A stretch of 42,531 bases of DNA from Clostridium sp. (GTDB lineage: Bacteria > Bacillota > Clostridia > Clostridiales > Clostridiaceae): contig SVCL01000189.1 in the NCBI GenBank assembly GCA_015058405.1, positions 1 to 42,531 on the forward strand. The letters run 5' to 3'. The position numbers and the translations under genes are program-made. The notes below the pieces were generated by a model. That model saw only the letters and a program-made list of their open reading frames with translations. It was not told where the DNA came from and made no database searches. Positions within the stretch are counted from its first letter, which is position 1. Each line of letters begins with the position of its first letter. Of this stretch, positions 26,378 to 37,037 are shown piece after piece.

Positions 26378-29300
26378 ATGAAAAGAGTAAATGAGGTTTT
26401 TTCTGATTATAGAGCAGGAAAAAATATAAGTAAAGCATATGTGGCAAGTGCAATACTAAGGAAAAAAACAAAGATACTAGAATTGGATCTTACTTCAGAT
26501 AGATATATTGAAATGAGTGAAATTGAAGGGCTTAATAATTTTATAAAGAAAAGATTTATGTTAAGCGATTCAAAAATAACTATTGAGTATGGAGAGAATG
26601 TAGTAAGAAAGCCATTAGAAGAAGAAATAAAAGATGTAATATTGATGCATGCAACTAAGCATCCTCTTTTACAAGCAGCTATAAATAATTGTAAGTTTGA
26701 AATAGAAGAAAAATCTATTACGTTTAAGTTTAAAATAGTTGTTTCTTTTATTTTAAAGCAATTAAAGTATGATAAAGGTATTCAAAATGTACTAAAGACT
26801 TTTTACGGTAAGTTCTATCATATTAATTTTATTGATGATGTAACTGCTGAAGAATTGATGATGTATGATAAGGATAAAAGTAGAAAAGAAATGCTTATTA
26901 TACAAAAGCAGCTTCAAGAAGTTGCAGCAGCAAGAGGTAAAACAGTAGAAATGACGCCTGATGAACCTAAAAAGGAAAATAATGTGGAAGAAGAAAAGAA
27001 TGAAAAGGGAAGTAAAAAGAAGAATAATCCTTTCTTAATTTTAGGTAGAAGCTCGAATATTAATGAAAATATCATTAAAATTACTGACATTACACCTGAT
27101 GAAGGAAGAGTAGCTATTTCGGGAGAAATATCTAATATAGAAACAAGAGAATTAAGAAGTGGAAAAGTATTAGTATCTTTTGACTTGTATGATGGTTCAA
27201 GTTCTATGACTTGTAAGAGCTTTGTTAAGGGTGAAGAATTTGAAGAAGTATTCTCAAAACTTAAAAAGGCTAGGGGAGTAAAACTTCTAGGAAATGCAGG
27301 ATATAGTAAATTCTCTAATGAAGTTGAAGTTATAGCTAATGTTATAGTAGAAACTAAGGGACTTGCGAAAAATGTAAGATTTGATTCTGCAGAAGAAAAA
27401 AGAGTGGAACTTCATATGCATACAAAGATGAGCCAAATGGATGCTATGACAGGTGCGCAAGATTTAATTAAGAGAGCTATGAGCTGGGGAATGAAATCTA
27501 TAGCTATTACAGATCATGGTGTGGTTCAGGCCTTTCCAGAAGCTCATAAGCTTTTAGGAAGAGATAATAAGGATATGAAGGTTATCTATGGGGTAGAGGC
27601 GTATTTAGCTCCAGATAAAAAACCAGCTGTAACTAATGATAAAGGACAGGATATAGATACTACTTATTGTGTACTTGACTTAGAAACTACAGGTTTTTCA
27701 CCTGAAATTGAAAAAATAACTGAAATAGGGATAATGAAAATTAAGGATGGAAAAGTAATAGATACATTTAGTACTTTTGTTAATCCAGAAAAGCCTATTC
27801 CATTAAGAGTTGTAGAAGTTACTAATATAACAGATGATATGGTTAAGGATGCAGATATAATAGATGATGTATTTCCTAAGATGCTTGAGTTTATAAAGGG
27901 TACTGTACTTGTAGCTCATAATGCAGCCTTTGATATTAATTTCTTACAACATAATGCAAAAGAATTAGGATATGATTTCGATTTTACTTATTTAGATACT
28001 TTAACATTAGCTCAAGAGTTGTTCCCAGACTTTAAAACTTATAAACTTGGAAGAATTGCTAAGAGTTTAGGAATAAGAGTAGATGTAGCTCATAGAGCTT
28101 TAGATGATGTTGATACTACAGTTAAAGTGTTTAATATAATGATGGATAAATTAAAGGAGAGAGGTGCTAAAACTCTAAAAGATATAGAAGAGTATGCATC
28201 TGATGAAGAAGCTAAGAAGGTAGCTTACAAAAAGCTTAAAACTTATCATGCTATAATACTTGCAAAGAATTATGTAGGTTTAAAGAATTTATATAAATTA
28301 GTATCATACTCTCACTTAGATTATTTTTATAAGAAGCCACGTATATTAAAGAGTATGTACAAAAAGTATTCCGAAGGATTAATACTTGGAAGTGCATGTA
28401 GTGAAGGAGAGCTTTTTCAATCAATTTTACTTGGGAAATCTGAAGAGGAAATTGAAAATATAGCAAAAGATTATGACTATTTAGAAATTCAACCTCTTGG
28501 AAATAATGATTATTTAGTAAGGAATGGTCAGGTTCCTGATGTAGATTATATAAAAGAAATAAATAAAAGAATAATAAGACTTGGAGATAAGCTAGATAAG
28601 CCTGTTGTAGCTACAGGGGATGTACATTTTATGGACCCTGAAGATGAAATATACAGACGTATTTTAGAAGCGGGACAAGGATTTAAGGATGCTGATGAAC
28701 AAGCACCATTATATCTAAGAACAACAGAAGAAATGCTTGAAGAATTCTCTTATTTAGGTAGAGAAACAGCTTATGAAGTAGTTGTTACAAATACTAATAA
28801 AATATCAGATATGTGTGAGCAAATTAGCCCAATATCCCCGGAAAAATGTCCTCCTCATATAGATGGATGTGAACAAACTATTAAGGATATTGCTTTTGGA
28901 AAAGCTCATGAATTATATGGTGAAAATTTACCAGAAATAGTTCAAGAGAGAGTTGATAGAGAGCTTGATTCTATTATTAAAAATGGATTCTCAGTTATGT
29001 ATATTATTGCTCAAAAACTTGTGTGGAAGTCAAATGAAGATGGATACTTAGTTGGATCGAGAGGTTCTGTTGGTTCATCGGTTGTTGCTTATATGACAGG
29101 TATAACTGAGGTTAACGCTTTACCTGCTCATTATAGATGTCCTAAGTGTAAGTATTCTGACTTTAATGATTATGGAGCTAAAAATGGTTTCGACTTACCT
29201 GATAAGACTTGCCCTGTTTGTGGAGAAAATATGAGTAAAGATGGTATGGATATACCTTTTGAAACTTTCCTTGGATTTAATGGTGATAAGGAACCCGATA

Positions 29301-30748
29301 TAGATTTAAATTTCTCAGGAGAATATCAAGGTAAAGCTCATAGATATACAGAAGTTATCTTTGGTAAAGGAACAACATTTAAGGCTGGAACAATAGGTAC
29401 TATAGCAGAAAAGACAGCCTTTGGATATGTTAAAAAGTACTTTGATGAAAGAGGAAAAAGTGTTAATAAAGCTGAGATAATGAGAATTTCAAAAGGCTGT
29501 ACAGGAATAAAAAGAACAACTGGTCAGCATCCAGGAGGTATTATAGTTGTACCTAAGGGTAGAGAAATATTTGAGTTCTGTCCAGTGCAACATCCTGCTG
29601 ATGACCCAGATTCAGATATCATAACAACACACTTTGATTATCACTCAATTGATCAAAACTTACTAAAACTAGATATACTGGGACATGATGATCCTACTGT
29701 AATTAGAATGCTTCAAGATATTACTGGAGTAGATCCACAAACTATTCCATTAGATGATAAAGAAACTATGTCTTTATTTTCATCAACAAAAGCTCTTGGA
29801 GTAACGCCAGAACAAATAAATTCAAAGGTTGGAACCTTTGGAATACCTGAGTTTGGGACTAAGTTCGTTAGAGGTATGCTTTTAGATACAATGCCAACTA
29901 GTTTCTCAGATCTTTTATGTATATCAGGCTTGTCTCATGGTACTGATGTTTGGCTTGGAAATGCTAAAGATTTAATTGATGCAGGAACAATTACAAGTAT
30001 CAGTGATGCTGTATGTTGTAGAGATGATATTATGGTTTATTTAATCAGAATGGGATTACCTAAGGATACTTCCTTTAAGATAATGGAAACAGTTCGTAAA
30101 GGTAAGGCTTTAAAGGATCCAGCAAAATGGGCTGAATATGAAGCATTAATGAGAGAGCATGATGTACCAGAGTGGTATATAGAATCTTGTAAAAAGATTA
30201 AGTACATGTTCCCTAAGGCCCATGCTGCAGCTTACGTTATGATGGCATTTAGAATTGCTTGGTTTAAGGTGCATATACCTAAGGCATACTATACTGCATA
30301 TTTTACTATAAGAGCAAAAGCTTTTGATGCAGAGTTCATGATTTTTGGACCTCAAAAGGTTAGAGAAAAAATGAAAGAAATAACTATGCAAGGTAATGAT
30401 GCAGCTCCAAAGGATAAAGATATGTATGATGACTTAGAAATAGTTTTAGAAATGTATGAAAGAGGAATTAAATTTTTACCAGTAGATTTGTATCAATCAG
30501 ATGCTACAAAATTCAAGTTAGAAGAAGATGGGATAAGACCACCTTTAAATAGTATTTCTGGTATGGGTAATGTAGCGGCAGAATCTATATATAATGCTGT
30601 ACATGAAGATACACCTATAATTTCTATAGATAACTTAAAAAAGAGAGCTAAAATTGGTAATGCTGCTGTAGACCTTCTTAGAAAGTTTGGATGCTTAGAA
30701 GGGCTTTCAGAAAGTGACCAAGTAAGTTTCTTTGATGGATTGTTTTAA
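26378..30748 (+). CDS. polC: DNA polymerase III PolC-type alpha subunit
   Basis: The replicative polymerase of low-GC Gram-positives has full length here (1456 residues). The order is N-terminal domain (about 1-220), OB fold (about 230-330), PHP domain (VELHMHTKMSQMDAM onward) split by a DEDD proofreading exonuclease with D434 and E436 in VLDLETTGF, then PHP remainder and the polymerase domain. SRGSVGSSVVAYMTG, the PolC zinc finger CPKC...CPVC (about 922-950) and the catalytic EPDIDLNFSGEYQ are all present. ATG 26378 has AAAGG 11 bases upstream. Stands alone with a convergent terminator. Confidence 0.98.
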   Translation: MKRVNEVFSDYRAGKNISKAYVASAILRKKTKILELDLTSDRYIEMSEIEGLNNFIKKRFMLSDSKITIEYGENVVRKPLEEEIKDVILMHATKHPLLQAAINNCKFEIEEKSITFKFKIVVSFILKQLKYDKGIQNVLKTFYGKFYHINFIDDVTAEELMMYDKDKSRKEMLIIQKQLQEVAAARGKTVEMTPDEPKKENNVEEEKNEKGSKKKNNPFLILGRSSNINENIIKITDITPDEGRVAISGEISNIETRELRSGKVLVSFDLYDGSSSMTCKSFVKGEEFEEVFSKLKKARGVKLLGNAGYSKFSNEVEVIANVIVETKGLAKNVRFDSAEEKRVELHMHTKMSQMDAMTGAQDLIKRAMSWGMKSIAITDHGVVQAFPEAHKLLGRDNKDMKVIYGVEAYLAPDKKPAVTNDKGQDIDTTYCVLDLETTGFSPEIEKITEIGIMKIKDGKVIDTFSTFVNPEKPIPLRVVEVTNITDDMVKDADIIDDVFPKMLEFIKGTVLVAHNAAFDINFLQHNAKELGYDFDFTYLDTLTLAQELFPDFKTYKLGRIAKSLGIRVDVAHRALDDVDTTVKVFNIMMDKLKERGAKTLKDIEEYASDEEAKKVAYKKLKTYHAIILAKNYVGLKNLYKLVSYSHLDYFYKKPRILKSMYKKYSEGLILGSACSEGELFQSILLGKSEEEIENIAKDYDYLEIQPLGNNDYLVRNGQVPDVDYIKEINKRIIRLGDKLDKPVVATGDVHFMDPEDEIYRRILEAGQGFKDADEQAPLYLRTTEEMLEEFSYLGRETAYEVVVTNTNKISDMCEQISPISPEKCPPHIDGCEQTIKDIAFGKAHELYGENLPEIVQERVDRELDSIIKNGFSVMYIIAQKLVWKSNEDGYLVGSRGSVGSSVVAYMTGITEVNALPAHYRCPKCKYSDFNDYGAKNGFDLPDKTCPVCGENMSKDGMDIPFETFLGFNGDKEPDIDLNFSGEYQGKAHRYTEVIFGKGTTFKAGTIGTIAEKTAFGYVKKYFDERGKSVNKAEIMRISKGCTGIKRTTGQHPGGIIVVPKGREIFEFCPVQHPADDPDSDIITTHFDYHSIDQNLLKLDILGHDDPTVIRMLQDITGVDPQTIPLDDKETMSLFSSTKALGVTPEQINSKVGTFGIPEFGTKFVRGMLLDTMPTSFSDLLCISGLSHGTDVWLGNAKDLIDAGTITSISDAVCCRDDIMVYLIRMGLPKDTSFKIMETVRKGKALKDPAKWAEYEALMREHDVPEWYIESCKKIKYMFPKAHAAAYVMMAFRIAWFKVHIPKAYYTAYFTIRAKAFDAEFMIFGPQKVREKMKEITMQGNDAAPKDKDMYDDLEIVLEMYERGIKFLPVDLYQSDATKFKLEEDGIRPPLNSISGMGNVAAESIYNAVHEDTPIISIDNLKKRAKIGNAAVDLLRKFGCLEGLSESDQVSFFDGLF

Positions 30749-30756
30749 AAAACAAA

Positions 30757-30798
30757 AAAGTAAGAAGTAGATTTTATTTTTACTTCTTACTTTCTTTT
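30757..30798. terminator. Bidirectional terminator between polC and the minus-strand set
   Basis: A 13-bp stem (30757-30769 with 30781-30793) with A/T runs on both sides lies between convergent genes. Confidence 0.85.
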
Positions 30799-31196
30799 TT
30801 ATAAATTTTTCATATATTTAGCCCAATCACCGTCAGAGATATGTATTGACTTTTCATCAAAAAGGTTATCTATGGATTTATTATAGAAATATACATAACA
30901 ATTTTCTTTTTCTCCTGAATCTAAAAGTCTTTTATGATATTCATTTTTTGTATTATTCTCACTTATGAATCCTTCCATCTTATCTATAGGAGGAATTGTG
31001 TTATCATAATCATTAACTACTATTACTTCTCCTAATACAGTAGAAGTTACAGGCACGATAGCAGGGTAGCCCTTATATGGCATATGATATAAATCCATAT
31101 TTTTTAAGATTGCAGGTTTTATTTCTACTACTTTTCATAGTTAAAAAAGCCCTTTCTTAAACTTCCATAAACAAAAATGTTAATATTCTTTTTCAT
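30799..31196 (-). pseudogene. Gamma-glutamylcyclotransferase-family (GGCT/AIG2-like) protein, broken
   Basis: From ATG 31196 the frame reads [22 protein letters not shown], the YGSL signature of this fold, then hits stops. After a small deletion and shift near 31130 the other frame reads VVEIKPAILKNMDLYHMPYKGYPAIV and continues to a normal end, with the conserved EGF (MEGFISENN). Such enzymes release 5-oxoproline from gamma-glutamyl amino acids. The start codon overlaps the pcp stop by one base (TAATG), so the two were translationally coupled and both handled pyroglutamate. Residues between the YGSL loop and LYHMPYKG are missing. Confidence 0.75.
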
Positions 31197-31837
31197 TAGC
31201 AGATAGTTCCTCCAACTGTTTTTATATCTTCATTATTTTCTACTGCTGCTTTAATACATAATTCTAATGCTTTAGTTATGTTTTCTGTAGACATTGATGG
31301 CATATTTGGTTTAGTAACAACTTGAGAAGGTATATATGGAACGTGAATAAATCCACCTTTTATATTTGGATACTTTTTATCTATCATATATAAAATTCCG
31401 TACATAACATGATTACAAACAAAAGTTCCAGCAGTATTAGAAACAGAAGCTGGTAAACCAGCATTTCTAACTTCATTAACCATAGCTTTTATTGGAAGAT
31501 TAGAAAAATAAGCATTTTCACCATCTTCAAATATTGAAATATCTATAGGTCGATTTTTTTCGTTATCTTCAATTCTTGCGTCATCAATGTTGATAGCAAC
31601 TCTTTCAGGAGTAACATCATATCTTCCGCCTGCTTGTCCAACTGAGATTACGATATCAGGATTATGTATTTTTATGTTGTCTTCAATTTTTTCTAAAGAC
31701 TTTCTGAAAACAGTAGGTATTTCTAATTTTATTACTTCAGCTCCAACTATATTATCTGGTAGCATTTTTACAGCTTCTAAAGCTGGATTTATACTTTCTC
31801 CTCCAAATGGATCAAAACCTGTTATTAAAACTTTCAT
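31196..31837 (-). CDS. pcp: Pyrrolidone-carboxylate peptidase
   Basis: This 213-residue C15 cysteine peptidase removes N-terminal pyroglutamate from peptides. The triad is E78 (TPERV), C141 ([14 protein letters not shown]) and H165 ([11 protein letters not shown]); GFDPFGG at the start is conserved. AAAGGAAG precedes ATG 31837. It is the only intact gene of a set (membrane proteins DUF969 and DUF979, pcp, GGCT-like) that in other Firmicutes is thought to take up and process pyroglutamyl compounds. Confidence 0.95.
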   Translation of the reverse strand: MKVLITGFDPFGGESINPALEAVKMLPDNIVGAEVIKLEIPTVFRKSLEKIEDNIKIHNPDIVISVGQAGGRYDVTPERVAINIDDARIEDNEKNRPIDISIFEDGENAYFSNLPIKAMVNEVRNAGLPASVSNTAGTFVCNHVMYGILYMIDKKYPNIKGGFIHVPYIPSQVVTKPNMPSMSTENITKALELCIKAAVENNEDIKTVGGTIC

Positions 31838-31870
31838 AGAAAAACTTCCTTTCTTTTTTATTTATAAGTT

Positions 31871-31902
31871 AAGTGAACCATATAAATTTTATAGGTTCAC
31901 TT
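31871..31902. terminator. Hairpin between the DUF979 remnant and pcp
   Basis: AAGTGAACC (31871-31879) pairs with GGTTCACTT (31894-31902), extended by A/T pairs. No strong T run follows in either direction, so it may be a processing or attenuation hairpin. Confidence 0.45.
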
Positions 31903-31943
31903 TTAAAAATCAATATTATTTTAACATTAAACTAATTTATTAA

Positions 31944-32463
31944 TTAGAATGCTAAGAAGTACATTAATACAATATGTGTTAATAGTAATATTGCAGCAAA
32001 TGCATTACCCATTATTGCTGTAAATACAGTCATACCAATACAGTAAGCTATTATACCTAAAATTTTATTTCCTTCAGGAATTACGCTTGAAATCAAGCTT
32101 GATATTATATCACCAACACCAGCAGCTGTGAATAAAGCTCCAAGTGAAGCTAATAGTTGTGGTAAAATAGCAAATTTACCTACTGATTGGAACATTCTGT
32201 TACTATCTTCAATATATTCTACAACAGTAGATTTTGTAATCACGAAAGTTAATATTAAAGCTAGTGTTGAAGCAATACCTATAGCTACAGTACTAGATAA
32301 TTTTGTAATACCCATAATATAAATGCAATTATAGCTATAGGAATAGAAGCTTTTGCAATTGATAAAGTATCTATATCATATCCAGCTGTTGCAAGTGTAC
32401 CGGCAATTAATAATACTCCTGAATTGGCTATAAATACATTTTGTCCAAAGAAATTACCAATAT
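31944..32463 (-). pseudogene. Remnants of DUF969 and DUF979 membrane proteins, fused by deletion
   Basis: Reading leftward from about 32463, GNFFGQNVFIANSGVLLIAG to IAFILWVLQ is the end of a DUF969 protein. It runs, out of frame, into the middle of a DUF979 protein (LLASLGALFTAAGVGDIIS, VIPEGNKILGIIAYCIGM, GNAFAAI), which then skips to the C-terminal HIVLMYFLAF. The start of DUF969, the start of DUF979 and a large segment before the DUF979 end are gone. DUF969 and DUF979 are paired membrane proteins usually found with pcp, thought to form a transporter. None of this can work. Confidence 0.65.
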
Positions 32464-32831
32464 TATCAGATGCAGCAAAAATGTGTGGAGCAGTAAATAC
32501 AGTAGTAAATGATAATGGTGTTTTAACAGGATATATAACAGATGGTATAGGGTATATGAAATCATTAAAAGACGCAGGAATTGATGTTATTGGAAAGAAG
32601 ATGACAATAGTAGGGGCGGGGGGAGCTGCAACAGCTATAGAAGTTCAAGCTGCCTTAGACGGAGTTTCAGAAATATCAATATTCAATAGAAAGGATGCAT
32701 TTTTTTTACGTGCAGAAGAAACGGTTAAGCAAATAAATGAAAACACAAACTGTAAAGCTAGGTTATATGATTTAGAAGACTTAGATAAGTTAAAAGAAGA
32801 AATAGCAGATAGTTATTTAGATATTAAGTAG
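32456..32831 (+). pseudogene. aroE: Shikimate dehydrogenase fragment, both ends lost
   Basis: The fragment contains the substrate-domain end LSDAAKMCGAVNTVV, the ITDGIGYMKSL linker and the NADP-binding KMTIVGAGGAATAIEV, then FNRKDAFF as in AroE/YdiB proteins. About 70 N-terminal residues (with the SxS shikimate site) are missing, replaced by sequence that belongs to the minus-strand DUF969 gene; the protein stops after ADSYLDIK, about 120 residues early. The frame from 32424 to about 32455 is therefore not aroE. It cannot be active. Confidence 0.8.
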
Positions 32832-33014
32832 TTGTAAATATTAAGTAATAAATTATTCTGGTTATCATAGTTCTCTTAATTAAAGTATAGGATAAGACTT
32901 AAAAGGTATATAATGTAAATGTAGTAAAAAGTAAGCGTATTAGTAAGACTTTTAGTCCTATAAAAATATTTCTATAAATAATTATATATAGAAGAATGAA
33001 AAGGAGAATTAAGT

Positions 33015-33959
33015 ATGAGGAAAAATTTGATTATTTATGAAACAAATTATGGAACATCAAAAAAGGTAGCGAAGATATTTTCGTTAATTTTAGGAGCAAG
33101 TAAAGTTTTTAACATTAATGATAATCCAAACAATATAAATGTTTATGATAATGTGGTATTTATTTTTGGATTTCATGGATATACAACTGCAGAAAAAATT
33201 AATAAATATATAGCAGACAATAGAGAAGAGCTTTTAAAAAAAAGAATAGCTATTATTGGAGTAGGAATTTCTAAGCAGGATTTAAATAGATATTCAGATG
33301 TTTTAACTACAACTTTGCAAAAGGATGTTGATTTTAAAGAATTTATCGAAGGAGAATTACGATTAAATAAATTGACTGATGAAGATAAAAAGGAATTGGA
33401 AGGTTTCTTAGCAAAGGTAGGAATGCCTTTTATTGATATGGGAAAATTTAAACCAGAACAAGCATATGAAGTGGCAGAAAAGTGTACAGAAGTAATTAAT
33501 AGTGCTGAAAAGGTAGTAGATGATAAAGTATTAATGGAAGAGATAAAAAAGTTTATTTTAAGTCATAATACATGTGCTTTAGCTACAGGAGTTAATGATT
33601 TTATTAGATGCACACCTATAGAATTTGCATATTTTAATGATAAATTTTATTTCATTACAGAAGGTGGATTAAAGTTTAAAGGAATATTACAAAATCCTAA
33701 GGTTTGTATAGGAATTTTTGATAATTATAATGGTATGGATAAAATTAAGGGATTACAGGTTACAGGTACTGCTGAGCTTGTTGATAATGACACATATGAA
33801 TATGAAGAGGTCATGAAATTAAAAGGAATACAGTTAAAAGTTCTTGATAATATTCCTATAAATTTAAATATAGTAAGAGTTAAAGTAGATAAGTATGAAT
33901 TTCTAAATTCATACTTTAAGAAGATTGGATTTGATTCAAAACAAGTTTTAATTAAATAA
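33015..33959 (+). CDS. Flavodoxin-domain / pyridoxamine-phosphate-oxidase-like fusion protein
   Basis: Of 314 residues, about 1-155 form a flavodoxin-like domain: IIYETNYGTSKKVAKIF is the FMN phosphate loop, and FIFGFHGYTTAEKI and IAIIGVGISKQD are the later strands. Residues about 170-300 form a split-barrel PNPOx-like domain (HNTCALATGVNDFIRCTPIEF, KFYFITEGGLKFKGILQNPKVCIGIF, GLQVTGTAELV). Both domains bind flavin, so electron transfer between them is plausible; the substrate is unknown. AAGGAGAA precedes ATG. Not cotranscribed with neighbours. Confidence 0.75.
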   Translation: MRKNLIIYETNYGTSKKVAKIFSLILGASKVFNINDNPNNINVYDNVVFIFGFHGYTTAEKINKYIADNREELLKKRIAIIGVGISKQDLNRYSDVLTTTLQKDVDFKEFIEGELRLNKLTDEDKKELEGFLAKVGMPFIDMGKFKPEQAYEVAEKCTEVINSAEKVVDDKVLMEEIKKFILSHNTCALATGVNDFIRCTPIEFAYFNDKFYFITEGGLKFKGILQNPKVCIGIFDNYNGMDKIKGLQVTGTAELVDNDTYEYEEVMKLKGIQLKVLDNIPINLNIVRVKVDKYEFLNSYFKKIGFDSKQVLIK

Positions 33960-33985
33960 TAGTAGATATTAGATAGTTGTAAAAA

Positions 33986-34095
33986 TATAGTGACACAGTA
34001 GAGAGCCTTAAAGCTTAAATAAAAAATATATTATAAAGAGAAGAATATTTAAGCTTTAAGAACACTGCTGTATGGCTAAAAAAGTGACTTAAGTT
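33986..34095 (+). repeat. Structured intergenic element, copy 2
   Basis: TATAGTG (33986-33992), two bases, a 7-bp outer helix (33995-34001 with 34065-34071, one G-T pair), an internal loop, a perfect 14-bp inner helix (34008-34021 with 34046-34059), AGAAC (34059-34063), then ATGGC, TAAAAAA and GTGACTTAAGTT (34084-34095). It is the same layout as copy 1 at 16561 with different helix bases. It lies about 145 bases upstream of the chemoreceptor gene and lacks the 3' long-range helix of copy 1. Confidence 0.55.
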
Positions 34096-34239
34096 AATGT
34101 TAAATATTAATGTTAGAGCGTAAAAAGTAGTAAAGATAAAAGTAGAATAAACAAGATAAAAAACAATACATAATAAAGAAAAAATGTTAAAAAAAAGAAG
34201 AGTGTGTGATAAAATATATTTGAGGATGGAGGGGGTATT

Positions 34240-36009
34240 ATGAAAAGTATAAAAAGTAGAATAGTATTAATAAATATCATACTAGCAGTTTTGATATCTT
34301 TAATAGTTGGTGGATTATGTATTATTAGTTTAACTAGAAGTAATAAATATTCAATAGAAGAATATGAAAAACTATTAAGAGAAGATTATGATAAAAACAT
34401 TAAGAACCAGGTAGAAAACGTTTTATCACTTATGAATTCAGTGTATAAGGAGCAACTTGCTGGTAGCATTACAGAGGAACAAGCTAAAGATGAATGCAAA
34501 AAGTTGATTAAAAATCTTAGGTATAATGGGGATGGTTATTTTTGGATTGATGATACTGATGCATATTTAATAGCACATCCTTTATTGCCTGAAAGAGAAG
34601 GGGAAAATAGAATAGATGAAACAGATAAAAAAGGGGTAAAGTTGATTCAAAATATTATTAATATATCCAAAGAACAAGGAGGCGGCTTTACAGATTTTTA
34701 TTATATGAAACCTAATGAGGTAGATGTATCTCCAAAGAGAGCATATTCAGCACTTTTTAAACCTTTTAATTGGATTATAAGTACTGGAAATTATGTTGAT
34801 GATATAGATAAGTTAGTTCAAAGTAAAACAGCTGAAATGATTAGTAGAGAAAATGAAACAACAATAAATATAGCAATAGCAACAATTATATTATCAATTG
34901 TATCTATATTTATAGCAGTAAAAACATCAGCTAAATTACTTAAACCTGTCAATAAAATTAGAAAGCTAGCTAAAAGGCTATCAAATTATGATTTTTCAGA
35001 AGCAATAAATGTTGAGGATAAGACAGAACTTGGACAAACAGCAAGTGACCTTAATGTAGCCCAAGAAAATATAAAAAAATTGGTAGGAAATATAAGATTG
35101 AGTATTACAAATTTAACTGCATCTACAGAAGAATTAGCTACTTTAACAGGTGAAGTAAATCAAAGAGTAAAAAATATAAATGAGTCTACTAAGGAAATAG
35201 TAGAAAGTATGGGTGAATCAAGTAAGTCTGCTGATGATGTTCATGATTATATGGAGGCAATTACAGTAAGTGTTAATAAATTAGCTGAAAAATCTATAGA
35301 TAGCAATAGTATCTCTTTAGATTTCAAAGAAAAGTCTTCACAATTAAAAATAGATACTGATATAACATTAGAACAAACAAGAAATATATATGCAAATAAA
35401 GAAGAAAAGATTTTAGAAGCAATAAAAGAAGCAGAAATTGTAAAGGAGGTAACTAAAAATATAAATAATATTTCAAGTATTGCTGAACAAACTAATATGC
35501 TTGCATTAAATGCTGCAATAGAAGCAGCTAGAGCTGGAGAACAGGGCAAAGGTTTTGTAGTTGTAGCAGAAGAAGTAAGGAAGTTAGCAGAAGAATCATC
35601 TGAATCAACAGTTTTAATTGAAGATACTGTATCAAAGATTCAAGAGGCTATTGATAAGCTATCTATAAATAGTAATGAAGTTCTTGAATTTATGAATAAA
35701 GATGTAGTTGAAGAGTTTAATACATTTATGCAATCAGGTGAATATTATTATAAAAATGCAGAAAGAATAAATAGTATTTCTGAAGAAATTAAAGAGATGT
35801 CTAATAAGCTAGATCAAGCTGTAGTTAAGATAAGTGAAGATATAAGTATTATGGCTAGGAATTCAGCAAAATCTGATTTAAGTTCTCAAAACATACTAAA
35901 AGAAATATCTGAAACAAGTCATAGTATAAATGAAGTTGCAGAAACAGCTAAGATTCAAGAAGATTTATCACAAAAGTTAAGCGAACTTATAGAAGATTTT
36001 AAAATATAA
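34240..36009 (+). CDS. Methyl-accepting chemotaxis protein with single Cache sensor
   Basis: A 589-residue chemoreceptor: membrane segment about 8-30, an extracellular single-Cache (sCache_2) domain with [19 protein letters not shown] and [15 protein letters not shown], a second membrane segment about 207-229, HAMP about 230-285, then the coiled-coil signalling domain. The hairpin tip [20 protein letters not shown] (about 418-437) binds CheA and CheW. sCache_2 sensors usually recognise small organic acids. A strong GGAGGGGG site precedes ATG. CheV follows after 114 bases, so the two are probably functional partners. Confidence 0.93.
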   Translation: MKSIKSRIVLINIILAVLISLIVGGLCIISLTRSNKYSIEEYEKLLREDYDKNIKNQVENVLSLMNSVYKEQLAGSITEEQAKDECKKLIKNLRYNGDGYFWIDDTDAYLIAHPLLPEREGENRIDETDKKGVKLIQNIINISKEQGGGFTDFYYMKPNEVDVSPKRAYSALFKPFNWIISTGNYVDDIDKLVQSKTAEMISRENETTINIAIATIILSIVSIFIAVKTSAKLLKPVNKIRKLAKRLSNYDFSEAINVEDKTELGQTASDLNVAQENIKKLVGNIRLSITNLTASTEELATLTGEVNQRVKNINESTKEIVESMGESSKSADDVHDYMEAITVSVNKLAEKSIDSNSISLDFKEKSSQLKIDTDITLEQTRNIYANKEEKILEAIKEAEIVKEVTKNINNISSIAEQTNMLALNAAIEAARAGEQGKGFVVVAEEVRKLAEESSESTVLIEDTVSKIQEAIDKLSINSNEVLEFMNKDVVEEFNTFMQSGEYYYKNAERINSISEEIKEMSNKLDQAVVKISEDISIMARNSAKSDLSSQNILKEISETSHSINEVAETAKIQEDLSQKLSELIEDFKI

Positions 36010-36123
36010 AGATTTAGCATATTTATGTCGATAATAATATAAAAGTTTTAAAAAATATGTATTTAAATAGCATATGAGAAATTATTAATTGGTCAAATTA
36101 GTATTGGATAAGGAGTAAATAGA

Positions 36124-37026
36124 ATGAGTGATGATAAGATATTATTAGAATCAGGGACTGGTGAATTAGAGATAATCGAGTTCGTAGTTAATGGAAATCG
36201 TTATGCAATAAATGTTGTAAAGGTAAAAGAAGTTATAGAAATGCCAAATAAGGTAACAACTTTACCAGAACCACAACCAGAAATTGCAGGGCTTATATTA
36301 TGTAGAAATGAAATACTTACATTAGTAGACTTAAAGTATGTTATTTCTAAGAAGGCTACTAAGAAGTTAGGAGATAAGGTTATAATATGTCAATTCAATA
36401 AGATAAAAGTTGCTTTTAATATTGATGATATAGTTGGTGTTCATAGAATTAAGTGGAATGAAATTAGAAAACCAGATGATTTATCAGAAAGCTCATTAGC
36501 AGTTGGAAATATTCTTATAGATGACAATGTTATATTAATGTTAGACTTTGAAAAGATTGTAACTGATATTTGCCCAAGCTCAGGTATAAGTGAAGATAGA
36601 CTTGTAAAGGTTGAATATAAGGATAGATCCAATATAAAAGTTGTTTTAGCAGATGATTCAGCGTTAATTAGAAAATTATTAAAAGAAACACTTACAAAAG
36701 CAGGATTTAAGAACTTAACAATATTTGATGATGGAGAACAAGCTTTAAAGTACCTTCAAGCTATAGCTGAGAGAAGAGGCGAAAACTTTAGAGAAGAAGC
36801 AGAGCTTCTAATAACAGATATTGAAATGCCTCAAATGGATGGTTTAACTCTTACTAGAAAGATTAAGGAACATAATATATTAAATACCTTACCAGTTATA
36901 ATATTCTCTTCATTAATTACTGATGAATTAAGACATAAAGGTGAATCGGTAAAAGCTGATGCACAATTAAGTAAGCCAGAAGTAGAACAATTAATAGAAG
37001 TAGTAGATAAATTACTTCAAAGATAG
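36124..37026 (+). CDS. cheV: Chemotaxis coupling protein CheV (CheW-receiver fusion)
   Basis: Residues about 14-150 form a CheW-like coupling domain (IIEFVVNGNRYAINVVKVKEV, LILCRNEILTLVDLKYVI). Residues about 178-300 form a receiver domain: acidic pocket VVLADDSALIRK, phospho-acceptor D232 in LITDIEMPQMDG, the IIFSS Ser and the SKP lysine. CheV couples receptors to CheA and is adjusted by phosphorylation. It lies next to a receptor gene, but no CheA or CheY is in the window. AAGGAG precedes ATG. Confidence 0.95.
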   Translation: MSDDKILLESGTGELEIIEFVVNGNRYAINVVKVKEVIEMPNKVTTLPEPQPEIAGLILCRNEILTLVDLKYVISKKATKKLGDKVIICQFNKIKVAFNIDDIVGVHRIKWNEIRKPDDLSESSLAVGNILIDDNVILMLDFEKIVTDICPSSGISEDRLVKVEYKDRSNIKVVLADDSALIRKLLKETLTKAGFKNLTIFDDGEQALKYLQAIAERRGENFREEAELLITDIEMPQMDGLTLTRKIKEHNILNTLPVIIFSSLITDELRHKGESVKADAQLSKPEVEQLIEVVDKLLQR

Positions 37027-37037
37027 TTTATAAAATA

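Noticed and set aside
31587..31943. Plus-strand frame of 118 codons opposite pcp
   Set aside because: The minus strand encodes a complete pcp with its full catalytic triad; the plus frame is its shadow.
34188..34212. SigD-type flagellar promoter before the chemoreceptor
   Set aside because: A TAAA and a TGTGATAA are present, but the spacing is 13 instead of about 15 and the -10 matches only in GATAA.
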